Source of the DNA: Acidobacteriota bacterium
Lineage (GTDB): Bacteria > Acidobacteriota > UBA6911 > JACOSC01
DNA length: 64,000 nucleotides
Assembly (NCBI GenBank): GCA_016179055.1
Contig: JACOSC010000025.1
Location: forward strand, 45,586-109,585
Direction: 5' to 3'
Position numbers and translations under genes: made by a program. Position 1 is the first letter of the stretch; the number at the start of each line of letters is the position of its first letter. The notes beneath the pieces are model-generated. The model was not told where the DNA came from and ran no database searches. It saw nothing but the letters and a program-made list of their open reading frames with translations. Positions 49,620 through 59,299 of this stretch are shown in pieces.

Positions 49620-52600
49620 GTGAGGACCCTTTTGACCCCCAAGAAAGTCATCCATTGTACGTCAATATTGGCCCGGAGAGGACTAGTGCTGAGTCATGTC
49701 GTCATTAGCTGTTTAGTGTGCATGCTGACTCTCGCCGTACCGGCTCAGATACCGGCCCCCGGCAAGAGCAGTCGCCTGAAGGGCCAGCCCCAAAGGTCGT
49801 TGCCAAGCCCTCCCATTAAGACCGTTACTGGGTCTGAAAGTCAACGGATCCAGGATGTGTTGGCTTTTGTGGGAAAGTATCGCGCCTATGCCGGAGCGCA
49901 GGCCCTCATTGATCAAATCAAGGACACGAGTCGCCTTGGGCAGTTTCTTCGTGAATACAAACTGGTGGACGCCCAAACCGCCGGCAATCAAAATTTCCTG
50001 GACAAACTGCAGGATCAGATTTACCAGGATTTGATAGGGAATTTATTAAGCTACCAGAAGACGGCCGAAGCCGTGGCGGTTTATCGACAGATGCTGAATG
50101 CCCGGCCCGGCGATGCGTCGCTGAAATTCGGACTAGCCCGACTGCTCAGTGAAGAGCCAGGCCGTTACTCCGAAGCCTTGTCCATATACGACGGCTTGCT
50201 CAAGGAAAAAACGGAAAGCTCCGCGGCACGTCTCGGTATGGCGCGCGTGCAAGCCGCGCTCAGAAACTTCCCTGAGGCTCTACGGCATTTCGGCATCGTC
50301 TTGCAAGCCCAGCCGCAGGATTTCTCGCTAAAGCTGGAATACATCCGCCTGCTTTCCGAGAGCGGTCGCTATGCGGACGCCGTGCAATTATTGAATCAGA
50401 TAAGCGCGCGGGCGCCGGAAAGCTTGGCGGTTAAAACGGAATCCGCTCGTCTTAAAGTTCGCATGAACGACCTGAAGTCGGCCGATGAAGAATTAACGAT
50501 CTTAATGAATGATCCCAAAATTACGCTTGCCCTACGAAAAGAGGCGTACGCCATTCACAAGGAACGTCTAGCCAAGCAGGACGAGCTTTCCTGGCGCCGC
50601 CACTTCGCCACCATGCTTTGCCAGGACAGGCGTACCTTTGACCTGGCCGCGTTGGAATACCAAGAAATTATTAATCGCGGTCGGGCGACCGCGGAGGACC
50701 GCCTGGCGTTGGCGCGCCTGCTCAGTTGGCAAAAGCAATTTGACGACTCGATAAAGATTTATCAGGCGATGCTCACGACGGATCTGTCTTCGCTGCTGGT
50801 TCTATCGGAGTTGACCAGCGTACTCCGTTGGGCGGGCCGCTTTTCGGAAGCGCTCGTAATCACCAATCGGCTGATCGCCATGCGGCCCGCCGCCGCGGAG
50901 CACAAGCTCGAGAAGGCCCGGATTCTTGTCGAACTCAAGCAATACGAGGAGGGGCTGCAGATCTATCGCGACCTCATCCCGGCGGACCCGCAGCCGGCCA
51001 TGCTGCAGGTGGAATATGCACGAGCGCTACGGGAGAGTGGGCGAGTGCAGCAAGCCTGTACCGCGTACGAGCAGATCTTGCCCATGGTAGTGGGAACTGA
51101 TATTGCGCTTGAGTATGCTCGCACGCTGATCGACGCGCGCCGTTACGCCGACAGCGATCGTATCTATCAGCAAATCCTGGCTGAAAAACCTGACGACCCT
51201 GTGCTCAAGCTCGAGTATGCGCAAGCCCTGTCGTGGCGGAACGATTTCAATAGCGCGCGCCATTATTTCGATCAGGGGACCAAGAGCGCGTTTGAAGCCC
51301 GTCGGACTTTTGGGAAATTGCTCTTCTGGAACGGAAAGTATGAGGAAGCCCGCGCGGAATTCCTGTCGCTGCTTAATCTGAAGGATAATGATCGCGAGCT
51401 ACGGTTGGACGCGGCCCGGGCGCTGGTTCGTCTGGAACAGTTTGAAGAGGCCCTTAATGAATTAGAGCAATTGCGGGCGGAGCATCCGGATAATCCGGAG
51501 ATCGCCGCCGAGCACGCACAAGCTACGGTATTGAGAAAGCAAAGAGCAGCGAACCTGGAAAAACCAGAGGCGCCCACTGCCCATGTTAAGCCTGCCGTTA
51601 TGCCGCCCGCCGCGCGCGCAATCTCTCAAAAGTCGCTAAACACGTTAAACCCGATAATGATTGCCCCATTACGAGCCAATCCCCCGGTCACCGCGAAGGA
51701 TCTGGAAGAGTTCGAGAAGAGCAAGCAAGCGCTCGACGCCGCCGGCGATGACGACCAATTGCGATTGCAAGTAGCCCACCAAGCACTGTGGGCGAAGAAA
51801 TATGGCGAGGCCGTGAAACGTTTCCGCGCGATTATCGCGGATAATCCCTCTGAGACCGAGGCGTACGTGGGTCTGGCGGAAGCTTATCTGTATCAGGATG
51901 ATTATGCCAACGCGCTTCGCCTTTTCCAAAGAGCGCTGGCTGACGATGCTGACAACATTCGCGCCCGCTTTGGACTAGCGCAGATTTACGCCTATGGCAT
52001 GAAGCTGCAAGATCCCCACCGCGCTCGGAAAGAGCTTGGGCAAGTGCTGGCGCTTGCCTTCACGCATGTTCCGGCGTGGGAGACTTACAACGACTTAAGC
52101 CGAGAGTTCAGCCGGAGCTTAGGCCCTTTCTCGCAGAACCTTCGCGACTCGGATTTCTTCTCGAGGTTCAGCGCCGGCACGGATTATCGGTATCCCTTCC
52201 GCCGCCATACCACTCTGGTCGGCAACTATCGTTATCAGGTTGTTCGCCAGGATTTCCGCCGTCGCTTTGTCGGCCGCGACTACAGTTCCTGGTTTGGCCG
52301 GACGTTTACCGGCCGCAGCTATGAATTTGGCCTTAAGCAACGAGTCTCTGCCAAGGCGCAATTCCAAGGGACCCTGGGTAAAACCAATTTCAACGGAGGA
52401 CGGTCTTTCCTGAATGCTTTCGCCTTGCTTGAATACACTCCGCGCTCCGACCATCTCTTGACGGTGGGCTATGAGCGCGAACCGGCTATCGTCTTTTTGA
52501 ATACGATCATGGTTTTGGGGGCAGGGCTCTACGGGAATCGCTTTCAGGCGGGACACACGTATGATTTCCATAGCCGGTGGGAGCTTACTCATAATTATCA

Positions 52601-53054
52601 GTGGACGCGGTTGGCAAGTAATCGCTCATATGAGGCGCCCTATAACGCCATTCGGCAAGTCGAGGCCTCGGTTCGGCGCCGAATCACCCGGGACTTCCGC
52701 TTGGGCGCCGGCTATTCCTTCGTGGCATTTCGCGAGCATTCTTTGCTTTATTATTCGCCGCGTGGCGATCGTAGCTTACGCGGCGATTTCTCTTTTCAAA
52801 AATCCAATCGGTGGGTAAGTGCGACGCTCTACGGCGCGGTGGCCAAGCTTTTCATGGACCGGTCCCATGGCTATTATATTTTGGCAAAGACCGATCTTAC
52901 CTTTCACCCCTCCCGTGATGTTCAGCTAGACCTTTCCTACCAGCCGCTGTACAGCAGCGCCGGCAGCGTGTTGGGTTTTAATCGTTATCGGTATCATACG
53001 GTGTTGATCAACCTGCGCTATTGGTTGGACAATTACCGCGATCGGATTCAGTAA
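49620..53054 (+). CDS. PgaA/PelB-like TPR plus C-terminal beta-barrel outer-membrane protein
   Basis: 1144 aa; repeated TPRs then barrel-like C-term (GTDYRYPFRRHTTLVGNYRYQV...HTVLINLRYWLDNYRDRIQ); first gene of an EPS-like operon. Confidence 0.8.
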   Translation: MRTLLTPKKVIHCTSILARRGLVLSHVVISCLVCMLTLAVPAQIPAPGKSSRLKGQPQRSLPSPPIKTVTGSESQRIQDVLAFVGKYRAYAGAQALIDQIKDTSRLGQFLREYKLVDAQTAGNQNFLDKLQDQIYQDLIGNLLSYQKTAEAVAVYRQMLNARPGDASLKFGLARLLSEEPGRYSEALSIYDGLLKEKTESSAARLGMARVQAALRNFPEALRHFGIVLQAQPQDFSLKLEYIRLLSESGRYADAVQLLNQISARAPESLAVKTESARLKVRMNDLKSADEELTILMNDPKITLALRKEAYAIHKERLAKQDELSWRRHFATMLCQDRRTFDLAALEYQEIINRGRATAEDRLALARLLSWQKQFDDSIKIYQAMLTTDLSSLLVLSELTSVLRWAGRFSEALVITNRLIAMRPAAAEHKLEKARILVELKQYEEGLQIYRDLIPADPQPAMLQVEYARALRESGRVQQACTAYEQILPMVVGTDIALEYARTLIDARRYADSDRIYQQILAEKPDDPVLKLEYAQALSWRNDFNSARHYFDQGTKSAFEARRTFGKLLFWNGKYEEARAEFLSLLNLKDNDRELRLDAARALVRLEQFEEALNELEQLRAEHPDNPEIAAEHAQATVLRKQRAANLEKPEAPTAHVKPAVMPPAARAISQKSLNTLNPIMIAPLRANPPVTAKDLEEFEKSKQALDAAGDDDQLRLQVAHQALWAKKYGEAVKRFRAIIADNPSETEAYVGLAEAYLYQDDYANALRLFQRALADDADNIRARFGLAQIYAYGMKLQDPHRARKELGQVLALAFTHVPAWETYNDLSREFSRSLGPFSQNLRDSDFFSRFSAGTDYRYPFRRHTTLVGNYRYQVVRQDFRRRFVGRDYSSWFGRTFTGRSYEFGLKQRVSAKAQFQGTLGKTNFNGGRSFLNAFALLEYTPRSDHLLTVGYEREPAIVFLNTIMVLGAGLYGNRFQAGHTYDFHSRWELTHNYQWTRLASNRSYEAPYNAIRQVEASVRRRITRDFRLGAGYSFVAFREHSLLYYSPRGDRSLRGDFSFQKSNRWVSATLYGAVAKLFMDRSHGYYILAKTDLTFHPSRDVQLDLSYQPLYSSAGSVLGFNRYRYHTVLINLRYWLDNYRDRIQ

Positions 53055-53159
53055 TGCGCCCGATAGGTAGAAGGCTGCAACCGGCTATTTCAGCTCCTTG
53101 TGCTCTTCCGCCGTACTGCATGCCGTGCGGGAAGCGCGCATGGTTTGTGGACTGACGCC

Positions 53160-54488
53160 ATGATGAACGATGCTAAGCCTCGAAGGAAAATCGCATTTTA
53201 TGTATTCGCCGCGGTCGGCGCGCTCTGGCTGGGGCTGCGGATGATCCCGCAAGGAATACAGGTGGTTAGTCTTTACTTGGAAAACCTCGCCGTGGGGGCT
53301 GCCTGGCTTTTAGTATTTTTCCTGACGATCTTGATCATTCGCTACGTATTGTTCCTCGCCCTGGGTTATCTGCACAGCGTGCAATCCGACATATGGCCGC
53401 AGAGCCGCTACCACTTTCGCTTCTCGGTGCTGATTCCGGCCTTTAACGAGGGCAAGCTGATTGACAAATCGATTGCCTCGGTGTTGGAGATGGAGTACCA
53501 GAACTACGAGGTCATTGTGATCGACGATGGGTCAACCGATGATACGTACGAACACGCCAAGAAATGGGAGGGCGATTACGGGAAGGCCCAAGTACGGGTT
53601 CTGCGCAAGGCCAACGGAGGCAAAGCACGCGCCTTAAACTGCGGAATAGCCGCGGCGACCGGTGAATTGATATTTTGTATGGACGGCGATTCGCGCTTGG
53701 CGCCGCAAACTCTACGGGTCATGGCCCGCCGGTTCCAGGATAAGAGCGTCGGCGCAGTGGCAGGCCGCGTTCACGTGGCCAACATGGATACGCTGCTGAC
53801 CAAACTACAAGAGCTGGAGTACATACAGGGTTTGAATTTTTGCCGGCGCGCCGAGAGTTTCATGAGCGTGGTCGACACGGTGCCCGGCCCATGCGGAGCA
53901 TTTCGCCGGGATGTTCTGCTGGATTGTGGCGGCTACGATTCGGATACCTTCGCCGAAGACTGCGATATTACCTTGAAGATCCTGCGGCGCGGTTGGAGAG
54001 TGGTGTACGAGCCGGAAGCCCTCGCCGTCACGGAGGCGCCGGAAGGCATTCTAAACGTTTTCAAGCAACGGTATCGCTGGACGCGCGGCAAGATCCAGTC
54101 GGTTAATAAACATCGTTCGGCGTTATGGCATCCCGCCGCGGACCCGTTGTATTTTTTTATTTCTCTACACTTGGTATTTGAATCGGTGGTTTGGCCGGTC
54201 ATGAACATTTTTGCCAACCTATATTTTATCTGGTTGGGTTGGATGTATGGGTTGACGACTTTGCTGCTTTTTTGGTGGGTGCAATGGACGTTGTTGGATG
54301 TTGCTGCGGCCATATACTGTGTGGCCATGGACGAAGAGCGGCTAGCTCTGGTCCCCTTCGCTCTGCTTTACCGGATTGGTTACATATATTTGATCGATAT
54401 TTGTAAGCTGTTCGCCACGTGTGAGGAATTCATCGGCCTGAAGATGGACTGGGGGAAACTGGAAAGACAAGGGAAACTCGGAGGTTAA
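53160..54488 (+). CDS. PgaC-like family 2 glycosyltransferase
   Basis: SVLIPAFNEGKLIDKSIASVLEMEYQNYEVIVIDDGSTDDT; FCMDGDSRL; FAEDCDITLKILRRGWRV; RYRWTRGK; C-terminal TM segments. Confidence 0.93.
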   Translation: MMNDAKPRRKIAFYVFAAVGALWLGLRMIPQGIQVVSLYLENLAVGAAWLLVFFLTILIIRYVLFLALGYLHSVQSDIWPQSRYHFRFSVLIPAFNEGKLIDKSIASVLEMEYQNYEVIVIDDGSTDDTYEHAKKWEGDYGKAQVRVLRKANGGKARALNCGIAAATGELIFCMDGDSRLAPQTLRVMARRFQDKSVGAVAGRVHVANMDTLLTKLQELEYIQGLNFCRRAESFMSVVDTVPGPCGAFRRDVLLDCGGYDSDTFAEDCDITLKILRRGWRVVYEPEALAVTEAPEGILNVFKQRYRWTRGKIQSVNKHRSALWHPAADPLYFFISLHLVFESVVWPVMNIFANLYFIWLGWMYGLTTLLLFWWVQWTLLDVAAAIYCVAMDEERLALVPFALLYRIGYIYLIDICKLFATCEEFIGLKMDWGKLERQGKLGG

Positions 54489-54493
54489 GCGCT

Positions 54494-54883
54494 ATGGGAA
54501 TTGTGTCGCTGCTGTCAACGATCATATATGTCGCCACTTTTTTCACCATGTTCCTGGCGGTCTTTTCGTATATCGCGTTCAAGCTGCGCGAGGGCCGTAG
54601 AAAGAAATCCAAAATCGTGACGCCGGCGTCGCCCTCGCAAAAGCGCCGGCGATTGCTGCGCGTTTATTTGGTGGAGCAGATCGAGTTGGTCGGTACTTTG
54701 AAATGGTACGACAAGCTGGGCATTCGTATGGTTCTGACGGACGGACGCGAAGTGACGGTGTGCCGCCATTCCATTTTGTACTTCGAAGAATTAGACACCG
54801 TTGAAATGCTTAACGAGGCCGATGCGAATGAAGTGGTCACAACGTATACGCACACCGGCACAGCGGACCAAGGTCGGAGATGA
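54494..54883 (+). CDS. Membrane-anchored protein with Hfq/Sm-like domain
   Basis: N-term TM (LLSTIIYVATFFTMFLAVFSYIAF) then LLRVYLVEQIELVGTLKWYDKLGIRMVLTDGREVTVCRHSILYFEELD, similar by eye to Hfq [22 protein letters not shown]...YKHAIS. Confidence 0.75.
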   Translation: MGIVSLLSTIIYVATFFTMFLAVFSYIAFKLREGRRKKSKIVTPASPSQKRRRLLRVYLVEQIELVGTLKWYDKLGIRMVLTDGREVTVCRHSILYFEELDTVEMLNEADANEVVTTYTHTGTADQGRR

Positions 54884-54962
54884 CGGCAAGTCTGTTGGCT
54901 GGGCTTGGAGATCGTTGAGATGATTGGCGTGCGCGCTTTCACTTTTCGATGGGTACGTTTCC

Positions 54963-56891
54963 ATGGGTATGCTTCGTTATATTAAAATTAGGGGCCAGTG
55001 GTTGATTAGCGCACTTACCCGCTACTTTGGGTTGCTTAGTGTGCTGATTCTCGGCGCGCTTGCCCTCGGCACCGGCGCGTTTCTTCTGGTGCTGAACTCC
55101 GCTTACGGAATACTCCCCAGCCATCTGTTGCTCGCTGGAAGGGAGACCGCAGGGGCGTCGTCATGGCGCGTGGCGCTCTTGTCGTCCGGGTACAGCATAG
55201 CGGCCTATGAGAAGATGCAGGCCAACCATCGCGTGCAGATCGGTATATGGTCTAACTTTTTAAGAGACGCCGGGGCAGAGGTTCATGTCATTGATGACGC
55301 CGATCTGGAGGGAGGCCTCGACCCAAAGATTCAGGTCCTCGTGGTGCCCGGCAGCCTGGCGCTTAGCGATCAAGCGCGCCGCCAAGTAAGCAGCTTTGTT
55401 AAAGCGGGCGGCGGATTGATTGTGGAAGGCGCCTCAGGCACCAGGGATGCTCAAGATCATTGGAAGGGGTGGGATTTCATTAGGGAGTTGTCCGGCGTGG
55501 AGGGTATTGAAGTTCTTCCGGCGCAGGGTCAGGAACGCCGATTTATCACGCTGGTGGCGGGTTCGCCACTGACCGTACAGCTTCCGGCCGGGCTGAAATT
55601 GGAGAATGGATTCTTCGGCGAAAACTATGCCGTGCGGTCAGGCCTATCTTCCGCCTACTGGTCGGAGTGGGTTCGTCCAGCAGCGCCGTCGGCGCCCTAT
55701 CTGTCGGCCATGACGCGCAACGTGTATGGCAAAGGCAGAGTGGTATGGCTGGGATTTGGTCTGGACGCTATGAGCGAAGCGCCGATAATGCGCCGCGCCC
55801 TTCTGCAATTGTTGGGCAACGCTCTCGCATGGGCCGCCGAACAGCCGCTTTGGCAAGTCGCGCTTTGGCCGCATCAGGAGCAGGGGGCGGTCAATATAAC
55901 CTTTGATTGCGAGAATGATTTTGGCAATCTTTACCACGTCTTAGACATGCCGGAGGCCCAACGATTGCGCTTTACTTTTTTTATGCTTTCTTCCGTGGCG
56001 CAGAAGAATCCCGCGCTGGTTAAGCAGGCGGCGACCCGTGGCGAGATCGCGGTGCACGGTGACGACCATGCGGCTTTTAGCGGGCAGACGCCGGAAGACC
56101 AGGCACAGCGCTTGACGCGGGCGCAGAGCGTATTGCAAGCGTTAAGCCAGACCGCGATCGTCAGCTTTCGCCCCCCCGAGCAGAGCTATGATGCCAACAC
56201 GCTGGCGACCTTGCGCAAACTCGGCCTGACCAATATCTTTGCCGATTATCTGGGCACGGCTTCGCCGCGTCTGGAACATGAAACTAAAGTGGGACGCAAT
56301 TTTCGTCTCCCATTTGTGAATAACGAAACGACCCTGGTCAGGATACCGAGACCGGCTTATGACGATTACGATTTGTTCGGGCGCGCGCCGCATACGGCTA
56401 ATCAGGCCTTGGAGCTCGCCTTGGCGGACATGAATCAGATTATTCACGACGGCGGCTTATATGTTTCCAGTATGCATACGACGTCGCCCTGGGGCGGGCT
56501 CAACCCCGATAAGCTTCCCGTACTGGCGGGCTTGATTAAAGCAGTGCAAGGCCGCCCGATCTGGGTCGCGACGGTTAAGGAAACGGCGGCGTGGTGGCTC
56601 GAGCGCTCGCAGATTCAGATATCGGTCAACAAGTATTCCGACTCCGTCATCCTCTTGCAGGTTACCAATGGCAATGATCACGCTCTTGAAAATCTTCCGC
56701 TCGAGCTTCATTTGCCGCAGAATTTTACCGGCCTTGATATTCAAAGTTCTAAAGTGGATTTTCACCCGCCGAAATGGAAAGCGAGCGAGACCGGCAGGCT
56801 GAGCGTAGTTATTCCGAGTATCAAACGTGGGGAGAGCAAGAGCTATATTCTGACTGCAAAACCCAATACGGCTGAGAATAAAGGGGTGTGA
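54963..56891 (+). CDS. Polysaccharide deacetylase-like protein with N-terminal GATase1-like domain
   Basis: VNITFDCENDFGNLYHVL; EIAVHGDDHAAF; ISFRPPE-like VSFRPPEQSYD; N-term IQVLVVPGSLALSDQARRQVSSFVKAGGGLIVEGASG. Confidence 0.8.
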   Translation: MGMLRYIKIRGQWLISALTRYFGLLSVLILGALALGTGAFLLVLNSAYGILPSHLLLAGRETAGASSWRVALLSSGYSIAAYEKMQANHRVQIGIWSNFLRDAGAEVHVIDDADLEGGLDPKIQVLVVPGSLALSDQARRQVSSFVKAGGGLIVEGASGTRDAQDHWKGWDFIRELSGVEGIEVLPAQGQERRFITLVAGSPLTVQLPAGLKLENGFFGENYAVRSGLSSAYWSEWVRPAAPSAPYLSAMTRNVYGKGRVVWLGFGLDAMSEAPIMRRALLQLLGNALAWAAEQPLWQVALWPHQEQGAVNITFDCENDFGNLYHVLDMPEAQRLRFTFFMLSSVAQKNPALVKQAATRGEIAVHGDDHAAFSGQTPEDQAQRLTRAQSVLQALSQTAIVSFRPPEQSYDANTLATLRKLGLTNIFADYLGTASPRLEHETKVGRNFRLPFVNNETTLVRIPRPAYDDYDLFGRAPHTANQALELALADMNQIIHDGGLYVSSMHTTSPWGGLNPDKLPVLAGLIKAVQGRPIWVATVKETAAWWLERSQIQISVNKYSDSVILLQVTNGNDHALENLPLELHLPQNFTGLDIQSSKVDFHPPKWKASETGRLSVVIPSIKRGESKSYILTAKPNTAENKGV

Positions 56892-57249
56892 TTGCCGCGT
56901 GATGTGCTCGAGCTAGATGGAAATTATTATCAGATCAGGATAAATATTAGCCTCGTAGGGGCGTCATGTTTATAGACATGAATATTCAGAAGGAGGCCTC
57001 AAGCTCCGTAGGAGTCCCCCAGCTTGTCGAAGCGACACGCAGTATAAAGAAGAAACTGGGGAAGTTTCTAAGGAGTCATTCATGTCGCGTTGCGACGCTC
57101 TGAAACAATAAAACTGTATTTTCTTAGGAGCGACATGCTCAATTGTGATGGTTCCCAGGCCGCCTCTACGGGGCTTGGGTCTAAATGCTAGCTGCCCCTG
57201 CTATAAACATATCGCTCCTACGGAGCTTACATCGTACCGAATTCACACC
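56885..57249. repeat. Family A large copy with TIR-like ends and nested hairpin unit
   Basis: ggtgtgattgccgcgtgatgt...acatcgtaccgaattcacacc; nested tcccccagcttgtcgaag...aaactggggaagtttctaaggag unit; overlaps the stop of the upstream CDS. Confidence 0.8.
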
Positions 57250-57342
57250 GCATCGTTGGAATCAAGGCGGAAAGAATGCGGTTTTCTAACGTTTACGCCA
57301 TAAGCGGCACGATGCCAGGAAAAGTAAAATCCGGGAGAAAGC

Positions 57343-59274
57343 ATGATTCGAAGTCACAACTTAGTAAGGCTATTGGGGGTGCTGTTGGGTTGCCTGATCA
57401 TCGCCGGCTCCGGGATGGCCAAGAGCCGGAGTTTATACGGGCCCGTGGCCCTAGTGAATTCCGAATATACGCAAAAATTTTATCAAAGGCGGAAAGCCGA
57501 CTACTCGCTATTGCTGGCCATGTGGCAAGAGGCCATACGACGGCAAGGCGTCGATTATCAAATTATAACGGACGATGACCTCGCTACCCGCAATCTTCTC
57601 AAATATTCGGCGCTGATATTGCCGGGCGCGGCCGCCCTGAGTGACCGTGCGTTGGCCTCGGCAGAGCGCTACGCCGCCAACGGTGGGGGGCTCTTGCTGG
57701 GGGGCGCGGTCGGCACGTTGGACAGCGCCGGCCAGTGGCGGGGATGGGACTTCGTAAAGTCGCTGGCGGGGTTGACTGAGGTGCGAGCCCTGCGCAAGCA
57801 GGATTATAAGAGCCTCTATTTGACGCTGATCGGGGACTCTCCGCTCACGCTTAACCTGCCCGCCGGGCTGCGCATTGAGAATGAATTTTATAACGAAAAT
57901 TATGCCGGCATCTCCGACCGGCAAGCCGCCTACTGGGCCGACGCGGCCAACCCGCTTTACGTGTCTACGCCGGACGTGTTTTACACAGCCCTACAATCCG
58001 CGCAGTACGGTCAAGGACGCGTCGTATGGTTTGGGTTTAATCTTGAATCCATGAGCAATCTTGTAGAAAACCAACGAGCCTTGCTGACACTTATTGCAAA
58101 CAGCGTGCGCTGGCTCCGTCAGGAACCGATGGCGCAGGTGGCCTTGTGGCCGCAGAGCAAAAGATCCGCGGTAAGCTTGACCTTTGATTGCGAGAATGAT
58201 TTCGCCAATCTGTCCAATTTGCTCAACCGTCTGGATGTCTCGCAGTTTCGTTTCACCTTTTTCATGCTCTCCTCCATGGCCGAACAGTTTCCGCAGGTAG
58301 TTCGGCGGGCGACAGAATTTGGCGAGGTGGCGATCCATGGCGACGATCATTCGATTTTTAAGCGGCAATCCTACAACACGCAACTACAGCGTCTAGCGCG
58401 CGCACAGGCACGGCTCCAAGCGCTCAGCGAGGAGCATGCGATCAGTTTCCGTCCCCCGCTGCAAGGATTTGACGCTCAAACCCTACTGGCCATGTCCAAG
58501 ACCGGCATACGAAATTTCTTTTCCGATTATAATTTGTCTTCGATGCCTTATTTTCAATCGGTGGACCGCGCGCGCAGCGCCTCCGAAAATAACTCCGGCG
58601 AAACAGAACCGGGAGCGCTAGCGACCGGGTGCACCGAGGCCCCGACTTACCCGTCCGCTACCGCAGGCGGTTCCGTTTTTCATTCATCGTGGCGCCCCAA
58701 ATGGGGCACGAACAACGCCGCCGACAATGCGCTGGTAACCTTCCCGCGGCCGCGCTATGACGACTACGATCTCTTTGTGCGGTATCAATTGAGCAATGAC
58801 CAGGCCATCAAGTACGTTGCCGAAGATTTTGCGCGTGTAGATAAGGAGCGCGGACTCTATGTGTTGAATATGCACACCACTTCGCCGTGGGGTGGATTAA
58901 CGCGGCGCCGGATCCGTGTCCTCTCAACCTTGATCCATCAGTTAGCGGGCCGCACGGAAATCTGGTTTCCCACTATTCGCGAGGTGGGCGAGTGGTGGCG
59001 CTTGCGCAGTCAGATTGACCTGGAGGTATCCAGAGACGTGGACAACGTCCTGCGATTGGAAATAACCAATCATAATAATCAGCATCTGAACGACGTGGTG
59101 GTTGAAACGTATCTGCCCAATGCTTACGCCGACGTGAAGATCTTCGAAGAAGCCGCTCAAGTTGGAACGTGCCGAGTGGAGAAGCAACAAGACAAGTGGA
59201 TCATACGTATTCCCGCGCTGCAAGCCCGCGAAGTGAAACATCTCCTATTGACGCCAACCCAACCCGCCGAGTAA
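57343..59274 (+). CDS. Second deacetylase-like paralog, carrying an in-frame family C repeat
   Basis: VSLTFDCENDFANLSNLL; EVAIHGDDHSIF; ISFRPPLQGFDAQTL; NMHTTSPWGGL shared with the 54963 gene; insert NNSGETEPGALATGCTEAPTYPSATAGGSVFHSSW. Confidence 0.8.
   Translation: MIRSHNLVRLLGVLLGCLIIAGSGMAKSRSLYGPVALVNSEYTQKFYQRRKADYSLLLAMWQEAIRRQGVDYQIITDDDLATRNLLKYSALILPGAAALSDRALASAERYAANGGGLLLGGAVGTLDSAGQWRGWDFVKSLAGLTEVRALRKQDYKSLYLTLIGDSPLTLNLPAGLRIENEFYNENYAGISDRQAAYWADAANPLYVSTPDVFYTALQSAQYGQGRVVWFGFNLESMSNLVENQRALLTLIANSVRWLRQEPMAQVALWPQSKRSAVSLTFDCENDFANLSNLLNRLDVSQFRFTFFMLSSMAEQFPQVVRRATEFGEVAIHGDDHSIFKRQSYNTQLQRLARAQARLQALSEEHAISFRPPLQGFDAQTLLAMSKTGIRNFFSDYNLSSMPYFQSVDRARSASENNSGETEPGALATGCTEAPTYPSATAGGSVFHSSWRPKWGTNNAADNALVTFPRPRYDDYDLFVRYQLSNDQAIKYVAEDFARVDKERGLYVLNMHTTSPWGGLTRRRIRVLSTLIHQLAGRTEIWFPTIREVGEWWRLRSQIDLEVSRDVDNVLRLEITNHNNQHLNDVVVETYLPNAYADVKIFEEAAQVGTCRVEKQQDKWIIRIPALQAREVKHLLLTPTQPAE
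58591..58689. repeat. Family C palindromic repeat inside a CDS
   Basis: aactccggcgaaacagaaccgggagcgctagcgaccgggt...cccgtccgctaccgcaggcggttccgtttttcattcatcg; homologous to 23469-23567. Confidence 0.85.
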
Positions 59275-59299
59275 GTCGAGCCGGCGCCGCAGGGGTCTC

